This document shows, one piece after another, positions 46,625-59,200 of a stretch of DNA of 64,000 bases (its first letter is position 1; the number at the start of each line of letters is the position of its first letter). The position numbers were made by a program, and so were the translations under genes. The notes beneath the pieces were generated by a model that saw only the letters and a list, made by a program, of their open reading frames with translations, searched no databases and had not been told where the DNA came from. Origin of the DNA: Trichoplax adhaerens. Lineage: Eukaryota; Placozoa; Uniplacotomia; Trichoplacea; Trichoplacidae. The DNA lies in contig NW_002060946.1 in the NCBI RefSeq assembly GCF_000150275.1, positions 220,678-284,677 of the forward strand, written 5' to 3'.

Positions 46625-47310
46625 TTATTAGCAGACATAGCCGCGGTTGAGATCGACGATATTCAAACAATTCTTTACTATTTCAGCGTTCATTGGAAAT
46701 GATCATGGAATTTCGCAATGGCAATCAATAGTAGTAGATATGCCGATGGCAGTGTTACATAATGGATCATATTCATGTTCCGTTTGTCAATCGTTTCTTA
46801 AGGCAACAGCACCAGATATGCCGATGGTAATGTTGCACAATATTCCAACTCCATTTATATATTTGTCTCTTAACTCAATCGTGGCAGACATGTCGATGAT
46901 TGTACTGCGTAGTACATAATAATATTTAAGCTACTTTTATTCCTTGTTTCTAAACTGCATTAGACATGCGATAATAGTATTTAAAAGGACATGATTTTCA
47001 AGCTACTTTTACTAGTTGCCTCTTAACTTAACAGTAGTCGACATGCCGAGACCAGTATTACATCGTGCCTAATATTCAAGTTGCTTTTACTACTCCTTTC
47101 TTAACTCAACAGTAGTAGACATACCGATGGCCGTATTACAAAATATTCAAGTTACATTTTATGATTCCTCTTTGATTCAATGGTAGATGACATGCCGATA
47201 TCCCTATTGCATAGTATTCAATTTTTTTGGTACTTGTCTCTTCACTCAATAGGCTTGCTGTAGTCTTTACAACTCTTGCCGAGCTAGTCAACATGCCAGT
47301 TATTAATCAT
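46625..47310. repeat. Degenerate minisatellite of about 75-80 bp units
   Basis: The core gacatgccgatggcagtatta recurs in diverged form at about 46632, 46738, 46814, 46886, 46960, 47037, 47118, 47189 and 47290. It is usually preceded by tctcttaactcaacagtagta and followed by a tattcaagttacttttact segment. About nine copies, heavily mutated. A plus-strand frame (46647-46919) crosses four of them and is not a gene. Confidence 0.8.
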
Positions 47311-48249
47311 ATTCAAGTTATGTCTATATTATCTCATCATTTAGGTAAAAGCTATCTTTGCCACTTTTGGGATTGCTGGTGAAGCAGTACTCATGCTAGT
47401 TAGAGCAAGAGTTACTTTTAACTGCATCGATGGCGGTACAAGATGCAGTGTAATACCTTACTGTAGTACAGCATGCTAGCCGAGAAGATTTCGCTAGCCA
47501 TACGTTTCTGCCAACAGCCATACTGTTATGGTAATACAGAAATTAAAAGAAAAGTACAAGAATGCATCATTATGCTGTATTTGCAGTTCTAATAAATATG
47601 GGAAATTTTTGTTTGTTTTGCTGGCAAACCAGTATCGTCTTGTCTCATGGTCAGCAGCGCTAAGCATCAATACACAGTGATTTACAAACTTTTAAAATGA
47701 ATGATGATAACGTGCTGAGTGCTTTGCGTAGTATTTACTAATTATGCCACTAGAGTGCAATCATGGAGCAGTACATCAAAATAAGCTATAAAAGATATCT
47801 TCCACTTGATGTACCTATTGTAACTTATATTGCTCTACACAGTAGTTGTATTTTAATCAGCGACGAGCATTTCCTTGCTACTTGCTAACAAGGCGATGGA
47901 TATGACCTGATAAAATAAAGCAGTGGTACAGCCTATCCATAAAATCAATTCCAAGTAGACATACTGTAGAATAGTAGTCATGAAGATCTGTATCAGGAGA
48001 TGATTGATTTTTACTCTTTAGAATCAGCAATCTACAATAGCATCGGGATCGAATGCATACTTGGACTTTATCCTTTATTCAAAATAAGTAGTGCGATATG
48101 ATAATAATATCCTGAAAGCGGCAGAGCGGATACTGGCTAATTACTCGTAGAATTAATGATTACTGTACACGAAACAACTTAGGTGAAATCGATCAAGATG
48201 TTGAGCTGACAAATAAAGCTACTACCGCTATCATTTCCTAGTCAATGTT
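47311..48249. other. Spacer, nothing recognised
   Basis: AT-rich DNA without arrays or exon-like features. Confidence 0.35.
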
Positions 48250-48610
48250 GAACAGTCCAATCTTTAAAATGCGTTTCGATCCAACCTATTTAAGCTGTCA
48301 TCAATAGGCTATCGAACGTCCAATCTATGCCAATGATAATTATAATTTAAGAGCTGTATTTGATTACGCTAAGGATTGCAAATACGCCAGACTGAGGCAG
48401 AGGAATAGCCATGACAGCTGCATGTGGATGATAGGGTAATACCTACGGAGTGATCTAGCTTTAGCAGCCATCAAGAGGCTATAGAATATCTGAATCATGC
48501 CCATGATCATTTAAGAGCTGAGCTTGATACTGCTAGCTTACTATAAATATGGCAGAGTCAGTTCGAGAAATAGCCATGGCTGTACCATGTGGATGATCGA
48601 GTATTAATTA
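48250..48610. repeat. Two-copy direct repeat upstream of Rab-B
   Basis: Copy 1 (about 48285-48440) and copy 2 (about 48462-48605) share, in order, ttta-gc-g-catcaa-aggctat, atctatgcc-atgat, tttaagagctg, gattacgct, aaatacgccaga-tgag and aatagccatg-c-tgcatgtggatgat. Period is about 170 bp. Short in-frame stretches survive in places but stops interrupt both copies. Confidence 0.7.
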
Positions 48611-48896
48611 TGCCTACACTGCACTGTTTAGACAGCACGATGGGTGGGTGGAATGAGAAAAAAACATTTTGCTAAAAGCTTCTTTCTGTATAAAGCCTGC
48701 AATCTGTTGGGCTGTTTGCTACCATGCTTTTGCTACTAATCCACTACGCGCAAACGCCGCAACGAAGCAATACCTAACAGACAGACTGAAAAGACCTGAC
48801 CAATAATTCATACTCTATAGAATCCAAGAAACAACTATACGACAAGGAAAGTAGCAGCAAGGCGAATTTTTGGTCAGTCTATCTCCATCGTTCACC

Positions 48897-51800
48897 ATGC
48901 CGCAGCCATTAGAGACTTTTGACCATAATTATAAAGTATTAATAGTTGGTGATAGTGGCGTTGGTAAAACGTGCGTCCTCTTAAGGTTTAAAGACAATGA
49001 TTTTCAGTCAACGCTTTTAAGCACCATAGGTAAGTCTTGTGATTATTCTTATTAGCAATCTATTCTAGGCTGATTAATTGATAGGACATACTAATGTAAA
49101 TGATACAGTGATTGCCATCCATTACGTCCATGATGAGTGCCAATAGAGCGGAAAATGGACTCTGTAACATTCATTAATTAATTATAGATCGTCTAGTATC
49201 ACATTTGTTGATCGTGATCAATGGCGAGTAGTGTATGGATGTTGTATCCAAGTTTCCATCACCGGTTATAAAGTAAAGGAATAGCAACACGTTGTAGCTC
49301 ATCTTGTCAATCATCGCTCTCGATCATAATCCTTAGCAACTCAATAGAGTTGTCCATTAAGAGCAATAGATTATGAGATTGCCTTCAAAATTCATCGGTA
49401 GAGTGTAGATTCTACTGTAGAACCACTGTCTACATTACCTTGATGATCATCATTATTGCAATGGATAGAAATGATTATTCGGCTACTGATGAATTTACAT
49501 AGTAATACATGTCCAATTCTTGACAGTGCTGTCCATACCGTATCATGGCTAAATTTGCAATCGCTAGAAATGGATTTGACATCAGTTCAACTGGCAATGA
49601 CTATGCTTTATTTGGCATTAACCATTCGATAGCGATGTCCACGATTAGAGCAATACCTTATAAAAGCTATTCCTATCACGATAATAACGGATTGCAATCG
49701 ATCTGATGATGTCATTTTATATAGTATCGAAGTACTGGCTATTAGATGGCGTAGGACTTTTACGATTACGATTAGAACTCATTCCAGTTGATGTGAATTC
49801 AATTATTTAACACTAGTATGACCAGTGGCGATTGCTTGATATGGTATTGATCGTCAGATGTCGATTTCTGCCACTGTTGATGATTATGATAATAATTCAT
49901 TCTCATCGATATGAATTATTTGGTATGGTATTGAGTATCCCATGTCGATTGCGAGAATAACTTATTCCAATCGATATGAATTACTGGACGCTAGTTAGTC
50001 ATGATTATTAGTCATGGTATTGGCTATCCGATTTCTTCGACTGCTAGTAATAACTCATTCCAATCGACAGGCATCAAGGATACTAGTTAGTGATGTGATT
50101 GGGATAGGGTATTGATCATCCGATATTGATTTATATAGTGATAATCACTCATTCAAATCGATATGATCTCTTTGACACTAGTTAGTCTGCTAGTGATGAT
50201 TCTATAGGGTATATATTTTAGAGGATGCAAAGGTCATATGAATGGTCCCCAAATGTTTACCATCAACACTGAATCGTTCCGATAATAATTTTACTACTGG
50301 AGCATGAATTATTTCACATAGTATTGATCATCCGATGCCGACTTTGATGACTACTACCTACATATACCGTATAATGGATAGCCATCGATCGATGAATTTT
50401 CCAAATCTATTGGATCCATCATTCTTATTTATCATGGTTTTAATCCTCATCCGATGTCGATTTCTATCACTACGGCAATCGGACTAATGACTAGTAGCAA
50501 TCGGTATGAAATAGTTGACACTAGTTAGACTAGTGGTAAATATTATTTTGACTGCTGCAAATACCGTATAATGGATAGCCATCGATGGATGTATTTTCGA
50601 CATCCGTTTGATCCATCATTCTTATTTGATATGGTTTTGATCATCCAATATCGATTTCTACCTCTGCGGCAATGAGCCTAATGACTAGTAACAATCGATA
50701 TGAAATAGTTGACACTAGTTAGACGATTGGTAATTATATATTTATATTTTGACTACTGACTGTAATACTGTATAATGGATAGCCATCGATCGATAAATTT
50801 TCCACATCCGTTTGATTCATTAGTCTTACTTGACATGATTTTAATTATCAGATGTCCATTTCTACTACTGCGGCAATGAGACTAAGGACTAGTGGCAATC
50901 GATATGAAATAGTAACGCACACGAGTTAGACGATTGGTAGTTATTTTCATTATACCTACTGCAATATCGTATAATAGAAAAGCATCGATCGAGGATTTTT
51001 CAACATCCGTTTGATTCATCATTCTTATTTGACATGGTTTTAATCATCAGATGTTGATTTTTACCAATACAGCAATGAGACTAGTAACTAGTAGCAATCG
51101 ATACGAAATGGTTGATACTAGGTAGACTAGTGGCAATTAATTATTTTATATGGTATTGGTGATCCCGTGTCGATTTTTAGGACGACTGATTGCTATCGAT
51201 ATGTAATTGACACCGGTTTGATTCATGATGATTATATATAATTATTTTATTGGGTATTGACGTACGGGTAGCCGGTTTTATCATTACCAATAAAATTGCA
51301 GTCGATATCAAATCTTTGGCGCTAGTTGGACTTGTAATGATTAATTACTTACATCGATAGTATTGGCCATCACATGTCGAGTTTTACATCGACAGTAATA
51401 AACGGATTGCTATCGACATGCATTATTTAACGCTAATTTGACTAATGATGATTATTTTCCATCGATAGTAATAACGGATAGCTATCGACCTGAATTATTT
51501 GACGCTAGTTTGATTAGTGATGATGTTTTTAATCGAAACTATTGCCTATCAGCTATCGATTTTTACCACTACTGTAATAACTGATTGCTAATGACTTTAC
51601 GGTAATTATTTTGACGTTTGACTAATGATGCTTATTTTACATCGATAATATTGCCATCAGATGTCGATTTTTACCACTGCTATAATACCTGATTGCTATC
51701 GTGATGAATTGATTAGTTTAAATACTGTACATATTCGTATACTCGTATTTATTTAACTTTGATCCAGTGTCAGTTTTCACCATGACTGTAATAACTGGCA

Positions 51801-54083
51801 GCTATCGAAAGGGGTGAATGAACAGTTGCATACTAAACATGCACTTTCCGCTGCACGCTAGACTGCATAGTCAATTAGTAACTGCTGTGGATTTTAATCG
51901 ATTCGATATGCCGGGCTATCTTTTAAAGATAACGTAGAGAGAATTACTTCCTAATGAATAGCCTGAAAATAACATACAGGAACATTGATGAAAGTATTCT
52001 AAAAATGTAATTACGCTCCTAATTTATAAACGATGGAATGGCTATTATTCTATGAAAATTGTACAGTACTTCTTGATAGAAAATTCACTCTCGGTATTGT
52101 TATTCATTTATAGTTATAGAGTTATGATATATCTTGGTTATAATTGACATAGTGCTTATGGTTAAGGAAATGTTTCATTATATCTTTGAAATACGTAATA
52201 ATTTTCATCATAAACCTCTCCACAAATTTTTTTAGTAAAAATAATTTGACAATATAATAAGTTTATAACATGGATTTATTGAAGCAGAGTTGTCCCTAAA
52301 TTGAGTGACTAAATTCTGCGTAACATGGACCAAATGTGATACAAAAAATAAATCTGTTGCATTTTTATTTTATTTTTTGTATCTAGCAAGACATTTTAAA
52401 ATACGGGTAATTTGTATAAAATGAATCAGCCTAACTTCGTTAATGATACACTACCGATGCTGAACAATATGCATACTGTAAACCTAGGATAAGTTAACAA
52501 ACTGAATAATGACTTATCGTGGATATTATTTGTAATGTCCGCATAAATATTGAACCTGTTTAATTGCATTGGCCATTATCCAAGATACGGCCATAATTAC
52601 TTTCAACGAATTATGTACCATCTGTAGGTATTGATCTAGTCAACAAACAAGTCGTCGTTGATGATAAGAAAATTATGTTACAGATATGGTAAGATTTTGA
52701 TTTCTTGTTGAATCTCGTTTTTCATATTAATAACTCGTATTCGATGGTGTTAAAGAATTTGATCAGATCGTATCCGTACTGTGTTACTATAAATTTACTC
52801 TGTAGGGATACTGCCGGTCAAGAAAGGTACAAAACTCTTACTAAAGCTTTCTATCGTGGTACTTCGGTAAGGAAAGAATATCATTATAATCAATCACGCA
52901 GCTAATGAAAGTAATTTCAATCAAGAATATGCTATAGTGACCAAAAATTTCGCTAAGTATCTGAATGTAAAATTTCTCTTAGGGCATACTACTTGTTTAT
53001 GATATTACAAAGAAGAAGTCATTTGATAATATCCGTTACTGGATGAAATGTATTGCTGATGTTAGTATATGTGATAAAAATTTTGTTAACAATTATTCTA
53101 AATAAATTGACGGTATTCTTGAGTACGGAATAGGCTGATAAAGATACGCTTATCAAAATATGAATAAATTGCCTAACGTAGTATAAACTCTAACTTTGAA
53201 GTGTTATAAGATCTTATTTAATGCTAAATACTGAAACAGTGTCTTAATTCTTTATCATTGTTTTAGTGTTACGATGGCGATTTAGAAAATGCACCGATAC
53301 TCTTTATAGTTGGTAACAAGAATGATTTACCCAGAGAACGGAAAATCAAATACGATGATGGACAATTAGTGAGTAATCCGCACATCAATTTCAATTACAG
53401 CTAACCAACCTATAGCAATTTTCTTATTGATATATTCACATAAACACTTTTCACTGAAATTAATAACGAAGCTCATCAGAATTTTACCTTTATAACCCTT
53501 AATATGCTCAGTAAGAAAAAAATATTGACTCTGTTCTATTAATAAATTTTTACAGTTAGCTATAAAATACAGTGTCAAGTTCTTTGAAACAAGCGCTTAC
53601 ACAAACTGCAATGTCAACGATGTAAGTCTTTTGATCTATGTAATCATAATCTAATAACTGTAAAATAGTCTTGTCTTACGCTTACTTACTTAAATTAGTC
53701 TTAAAAATGACAGTGCAATGTGTTTGTTTAAAGTTAATGGCCATTAAACAAATATTGATGATTATTATTAGGTATTTTACAGGCTGGCGGAAGATATGTA
53801 TTATAATGTAAGTTCATGGCAGTGCAATCAAATTACGGCTTTATATTAATGCTATAACATTTAACATATCTTCGTTCATTCTCATTATTTTAAAGATATA
53901 ATAATATCGAATTATATAATTCATAGTAGCGTTGGTAAATTATAAAATTTATAAATCTTTGTGTTGTTTTAGTCAACTGGTAAAAGACACGTAACAGGTC
54001 CTGTGTTTAATGGCACTATCAAAGTTGATAGGAAAAAATCGACTCAAAGGAAAGAAAGTGACGGTGGACATAGTTGTTGTTAG
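48897..54083 (+). CDS. Rab-family small GTPase B (Rab8-like intron pattern, subfamily not assigned)
   Basis: Eight exons: 48897-49029 (ATG in caccATGc), 52628-52688, 52806-52866, 52983-53060, 53267-53368, 53556-53621, 53772-53807 and 53973-54083 (TAG). They give 215 aa. G1 is GDSGVGKT (18-25), with [44 protein letters not shown] and [10 protein letters not shown]4 is NKND. G5 reads ETSAY, where lysine is usual. The tail is basic and ends GGHSCC, a double-geranylgeranyl motif. Exons 2 and 3 are each 61 nt and cut at the same residues (ST-IG; QIW/DTAG) as in RAB8, so the two genes share an ancestor. Similarity to Rab8/Rab10/Rab26/Rab37-type proteins is visible but does not settle the subfamily. 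The 3.6-kb first intron is largely tandem repeat. The donors at 53060 (GTTAGT) and 52866 were set by phase. Confidence 0.88.
49500..51800. repeat. Large degenerate satellite-like array in Rab-B intron 1
   Basis: A basic unit of about 90-115 bp (key words ggtattgatcatccgatgtc, gatttttaccactactg, gatatgaattatttgacac, tagttagact) repeats from about 49.5 to 51.8 kb. In the centre, a higher-order unit of about 200 bp is clear. Its landmark ataccgtataatggatagcc lies near 50363, 50561, 50763 and 50962, with spacings of 198, 202 and 199. Outside these four units the copies are shorter and more decayed. No frame survives. Confidence 0.85.
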
Positions 54084-56222
54084 CCTCGAGTTATTTCAAA
54101 GTAATTTAACATATCCCTGAATTATCAATATTGAATAGTAGCTTTCACGACAATTTGCACGTCATGAAGTACATTTACTATATGAAATTGAAACGGTATA
54201 GTGTACATTACATTATGTGCATTATACTATGGAGATGCATGTATATATAGCGGTAATACAAGAGCAGAATAAACTCAAATGCCATACTCTGTATAGAACT
54301 ACTTTTTATAATCTATTTTGTTTATTAATCCTTGTGGCAAGTGCTAACAGTAGTATACTTTCCGTGACGAATCTCACAAGGTTTTGATATTTCAATGATA
54401 ACTTATTGTTACATAAATCGCTTTTTACGTATTATGATTCTAGAAAGTATACGGATATTTTAAAACGGCCTATAAGGATAAGTTGTTATAGCAAGTGATT
54501 CTAGTAAAATCATGATTTGATCTAAATACAGTTTTGAGATACGAGTGGTATCAGTGACAAGCAAACGTTGGGTATCACTGTATTTATGTCTTATGATTAA
54601 TTCGTAAAGCCTGACATAATTTCTCGTCTGGTATTAACCATATAATTATTTTAACTTTCAAGTTATTTAATAAGCTGCAGTTCTATAAGAAGATAAATCA
54701 TATCAAAGGTATTTCTAGTATTATATTAACGGATCTAGTTTATTTATTAAGCAGTAATATTTCGACTTAAAACCATATATAACGGAAGTGATAAAAAATA
54801 ACAAATGTATTAGCGATAGAATCAGTTTTAACCTATGTATTAATAACTTCATAACCAGAGTTGTTTTATTTTGACCATATTATTTGATTGATAAATGCTA
54901 CAAAGATAAAATTCAGTAACCAACTTGTATAAGAATTTGTATCAAAATGTATCATTAAGCATCGCAATAAATTGGTAGTAATGTTTGGAACTTGAAATAC
55001 ATTAAGCTGTTAATTGTTGCAAAATTGTTATACAGATATATATCTTAAGAAATAGAATACGTATTTTATAAACTTCAAGGTAATGACAATAAATTTGCTA
55101 AAGTTAACCAAGTGAGATATTGCCAACAACTATAATTTGTTTTTCATATTAGTGGTGCAGATGTTATACGCGTAAATATCGCTAGCTAAATTATAAGCTA
55201 ACACACGGGTCAGGCCAACTTATTCTAGAGCAAAAATATAGTCTCTCGTTGCCCCCTTCGCTGAACCTGAAGTTCAAAATATTGATTATGAATAAGTTCG
55301 AAACTATTTATTATAATTATGGGAAATGATCTGTAAGATAGAAACCTAACTATCAGTTTGCTCATTACAATGCTAGCGTAAAGAATCTGAACGTGTTGTG
55401 CAGGATAAATATCTCCGTTCAGTCATTACCTTAAGTCAACAATCTATTCGATTTTGATGAAATCTTGGATCATATCCCAGCTACTACTTGTTCAAGTTTT
55501 CGCGAAATTAGATTTAAGAAGAGGGTCTAAAGTACTTTACTGCCAATAATGAACGGGAATTTATTCAAAATCTTAGCCATATTAGGATTTTAACTGCATA
55601 TATATCTCACTAATTTATTTTCTAATCGAGTTTTAAAACAAATTTATGGCCTCCACAACTTAATTTACGGGAAGCTAACAACCGCAACACAATAAACCTT
55701 TTAAATTATTCTGACATCTCGAAAATATTTCTGCATAATCTAATTCTACCTTACTATAAATATGACAGCGATTCAATTAATTTAGAATTAAGCACAACCT
55801 AAACAAGTCATGCGAAATTGAAGGCATATGAATCTTGTTACTGCCAGATATTACCATTGTACATAGTACGAAATCAACACTAGTTAAAATGAGTAGGTTT
55901 AAAATTCAATCGGATAAACTATGCAAAAAATATCCCATAAGAATATAACACGTGATTTTAAAAATTATAAATTTACATTATTAAGCTCCGTTGAAGAGTT
56001 ATAAATATTATGTAGTCGCTACCTCATGCTATAATAGCAATTTAATAGACATACGGTCAGGGTATCAGTAACAACTTCAAAATGGAACTTCATGTTAAAC
56101 ATGAAAGTACGTAAACTCATATAATTTGGATTACGATACACTATATACATGTGTTGAAAGATGATATCATCACAAAAAATGATCCTTTTTCTTAATTAAA
56201 GGTTGCTGATTCTTTCTAGAAA
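54084..56222. other. Convergent spacer between Rab-B and Rab-C
   Basis: About 2.1 kb of AT-rich DNA between two 3' ends. I see no gene, array or hairpin of note. Confidence 0.45.
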
Positions 56223-59200
56223 TTAGTTCACATTGCCACAACAGCCAATATTGTACCGATTAACTGTAAATACCAGTACACCTTTATAGTAATTAGAATA
56301 CGTTAAAATTACGATAGCTCTTCTATTGTAATAACTGCTATCTCTATATACAGATACATGGACTCTTTCTCCAAACAAAGCCTCAACAAGAGCATGAATT
56401 TGCTTCTTTCGAGTCATTCGTAACAGAATTTAATCGGCTAGATCCATCGATTTTATCGTTGCTATTTGATAATCCATCGATTACATGCTTATTACCAAGA
56501 GAATATTCCCTTGCTATCGCGAAGCAAACTTCTAAGAAAATTTCTGAAATGCCTGCGAAACGATATCGGAAAATAAGCTATCAGATTTAGTATATGTTAT
56601 TACACCTCTATTTCTTAATAAGATTCCTAGCTTTACCTTCGCCGGTAGCTGCAGAAGTTTCCATATATATGGCTGAATTATCATGGGCTAGTTCCAATCC
56701 ATCTTCTTTACTGACAACCCGTTGATCAGCTAAATCAGATTTGTTTCCAACAATGCCTAAAACTATTTGACGAACCCATAATTATCAGTTCATGTCAGTA
56801 AAATAACTTGTACATTATCATTTAAATTAATTTGAAAACTTACTCAAGGATTTATCAGACGTGTTTTTATGCAATTCTTTAGGTGATAAAATTAGAGGTA
56901 GTGTTTAGTTGATCACTTTTAAAGCATAAGTCACTTTAGATTTATTTTTGCAGCATAGGTTTATACTGCAAATATAAGTATATGCCTGTTTGCGATAGTG
57001 TTAGCATTATATTAGCAATACCTTCAATCCATCCTTTGGTAGCTTCAAAAGTACTAGAGTCAGTAATATCATAAACAATTATCGCCGCTTGTGCTTTGCG
57101 ATAGTAGAGTGGCGTCTATTGAAATAAACGATATATCAAATTATAGGCAGGTCAGCAACTATGATGAGAAAGGGTGTCAGAGAAATTTTAGACATAAATG
57201 TGACTATACAAAGCTACTCATGCACTATATTTTTTGCGTTAAAATTCTTACCATAGATCTAAACCTAAACGTGGAAAAAAGTATGCAGTTAGGTATGAGA
57301 AATGAAATTGTTATCATACTAGTAGTTATGTTACCTTTCTTGTCCAGCAGTATCCCAAATTTGTAAATGAAATTTGATGTTGTCAACGTGTCTGCAATTT
57401 ACAAACATTGAACAAATTACTTTAACGAATCTACAATTTAAAAGTAGTTCGTATTATTGTGATCAGTTAAGAAACTACTACAGCGATGTAGCTTGTTGCG
57501 ATCAGTCTTTTACTTTGGTCAAAGCCAATACACATCTAATTCTTTTCTGGTATTAGATTCAATTATTAGTGTTGTAGGAATTTCAATTCTATTTACTGTG
57601 AATGCATATTCAGTATACAGTATACACCTATCTAATGGATGAATATTTGCTACAGGCTGATCTTAAAAATGTTATCGGATCTAGTTGAAACTAAACAATT
57701 CAATATATCTGTGAAAAAGGATAGTATTATATTTGACTTACACAATATTTGTAAAAAAGGATGCTCCGATTGTGGAATTACAGGCTAAAGGATTCCTTCG
57801 TTTCAGGTAGCGCAGAACGATCGAGCTTTTCCCGACATCTTTTTTGAAAAAGATTTAATGTACAGTTAAATCAACTATTCATGTCATATGTTAATAACAC
57901 TGGACTCTTTGGCATGCTATATACAGTAAACCTACATCTCTACAGATACTACCACTATGTGAACTATTGCTGCCTTCAGCCTGCAAACCTTTCATAATTA
58001 CAATCGACTACTCTATACGTATAAAAAATAATATATGCCTGCATATATAAGTGATGTTGTAATCTAGATATTTAGGGCAATACTGCATTACTTCTAATTG
58101 AGTGAATATTGGTTGGTATACTATGGTTGAAATAATAATGGCATTCTTCAAAACTATCATTTTTACGTCATCGAGAGGACGATAATTTTATTTAGCTGAG
58201 TTATTCTATCGCACTACATTGTCTGTCCTTTCAATTTTGTTTATATTGGCAATCTTGCAGGTTACGTGTATCGATGTACGGGGATAATTTCCATATGTGG
58301 CATAAAATACTGCGATCTCAATACTGTACTATATGATGATGATTTTTATCCAAAGTGGTAGCAAAGTAGTTTGCATACATTGCTGTACTAAATGATGATG
58401 ATTTTTATCCAAACTGGTAGCAAAGTAGCTTGATACGTATTGTTGTACTATATGATGATAATTTTATCCAAACTGGTTTAGCAAAGTAGTTTGCATACAT
58501 TGTTCTTCCTATTTCGCTTGTACAGGGCATAAAATACTATAATATCTGGTGATAATTTCCATGCAAACCGGTAGCTAAGCAGATGTAATAAATTCTACAT
58601 GGCTAGGAAATGGAAGCGACAACATTACACTGTCTTACTCATGTTGATCTCAATCATAGGTGCAAATATTGACATGATTGCGACGCTGTACCACCATGAT
58701 AACAATACAGTGATAAAAATGGATCAATAAATTGACCGTCTGCTTATGGTTTGAAGGGATTTCAAGCATTCGCTGTCATCGTAAAATTTGATGTAAAGGC
58801 AGTAGTGGTTATTAGCTGTATGTGAGGTTCTTTCAAGCAAGCATCATTTTTTTTTTGATCACGTCATCATCAATGTTTGTTTTTACATATACTATTACGA
58901 AGCCTTGTATAGCAAGAATAGCTTCAAAATATTGGCAGTAAGCATCGTATTCCAATCTAGCATATTCGCAAGCATTCATCTAGTATTGATCCTTTTCATT
59001 CAATCCTTCTTAATCAGTGTTAATGGGATTGTTATGTTAAATTAGAATCGGCTTTTGACATGCTCTATTATCGAATTCCTAAACATTTGACTTAGAATTG
59101 ATTATACGCCCATGGTTCTACTGTCAGATCACCGAATTTATGTAAAAAAGAACTTGTCCATATAGTACAGTACGGCGATGTCAGCACTCAGCAGGACATC

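Noticed and set aside
56270-56417. Minus-strand segment [10 protein letters not shown] as Rab-C helix 5
   Set aside because: No acceptor with compatible phase exists. Exon 56496-56552 gives a proper helix 5 with matching phases on both sides.
57252-57258. 7-nt version of the Rab-C microexon (ATCTATG)
   Set aside because: Phase would close, but it leaves switch II two residues short; the 13-nt version with a better polypyrimidine tract gives the conserved length.
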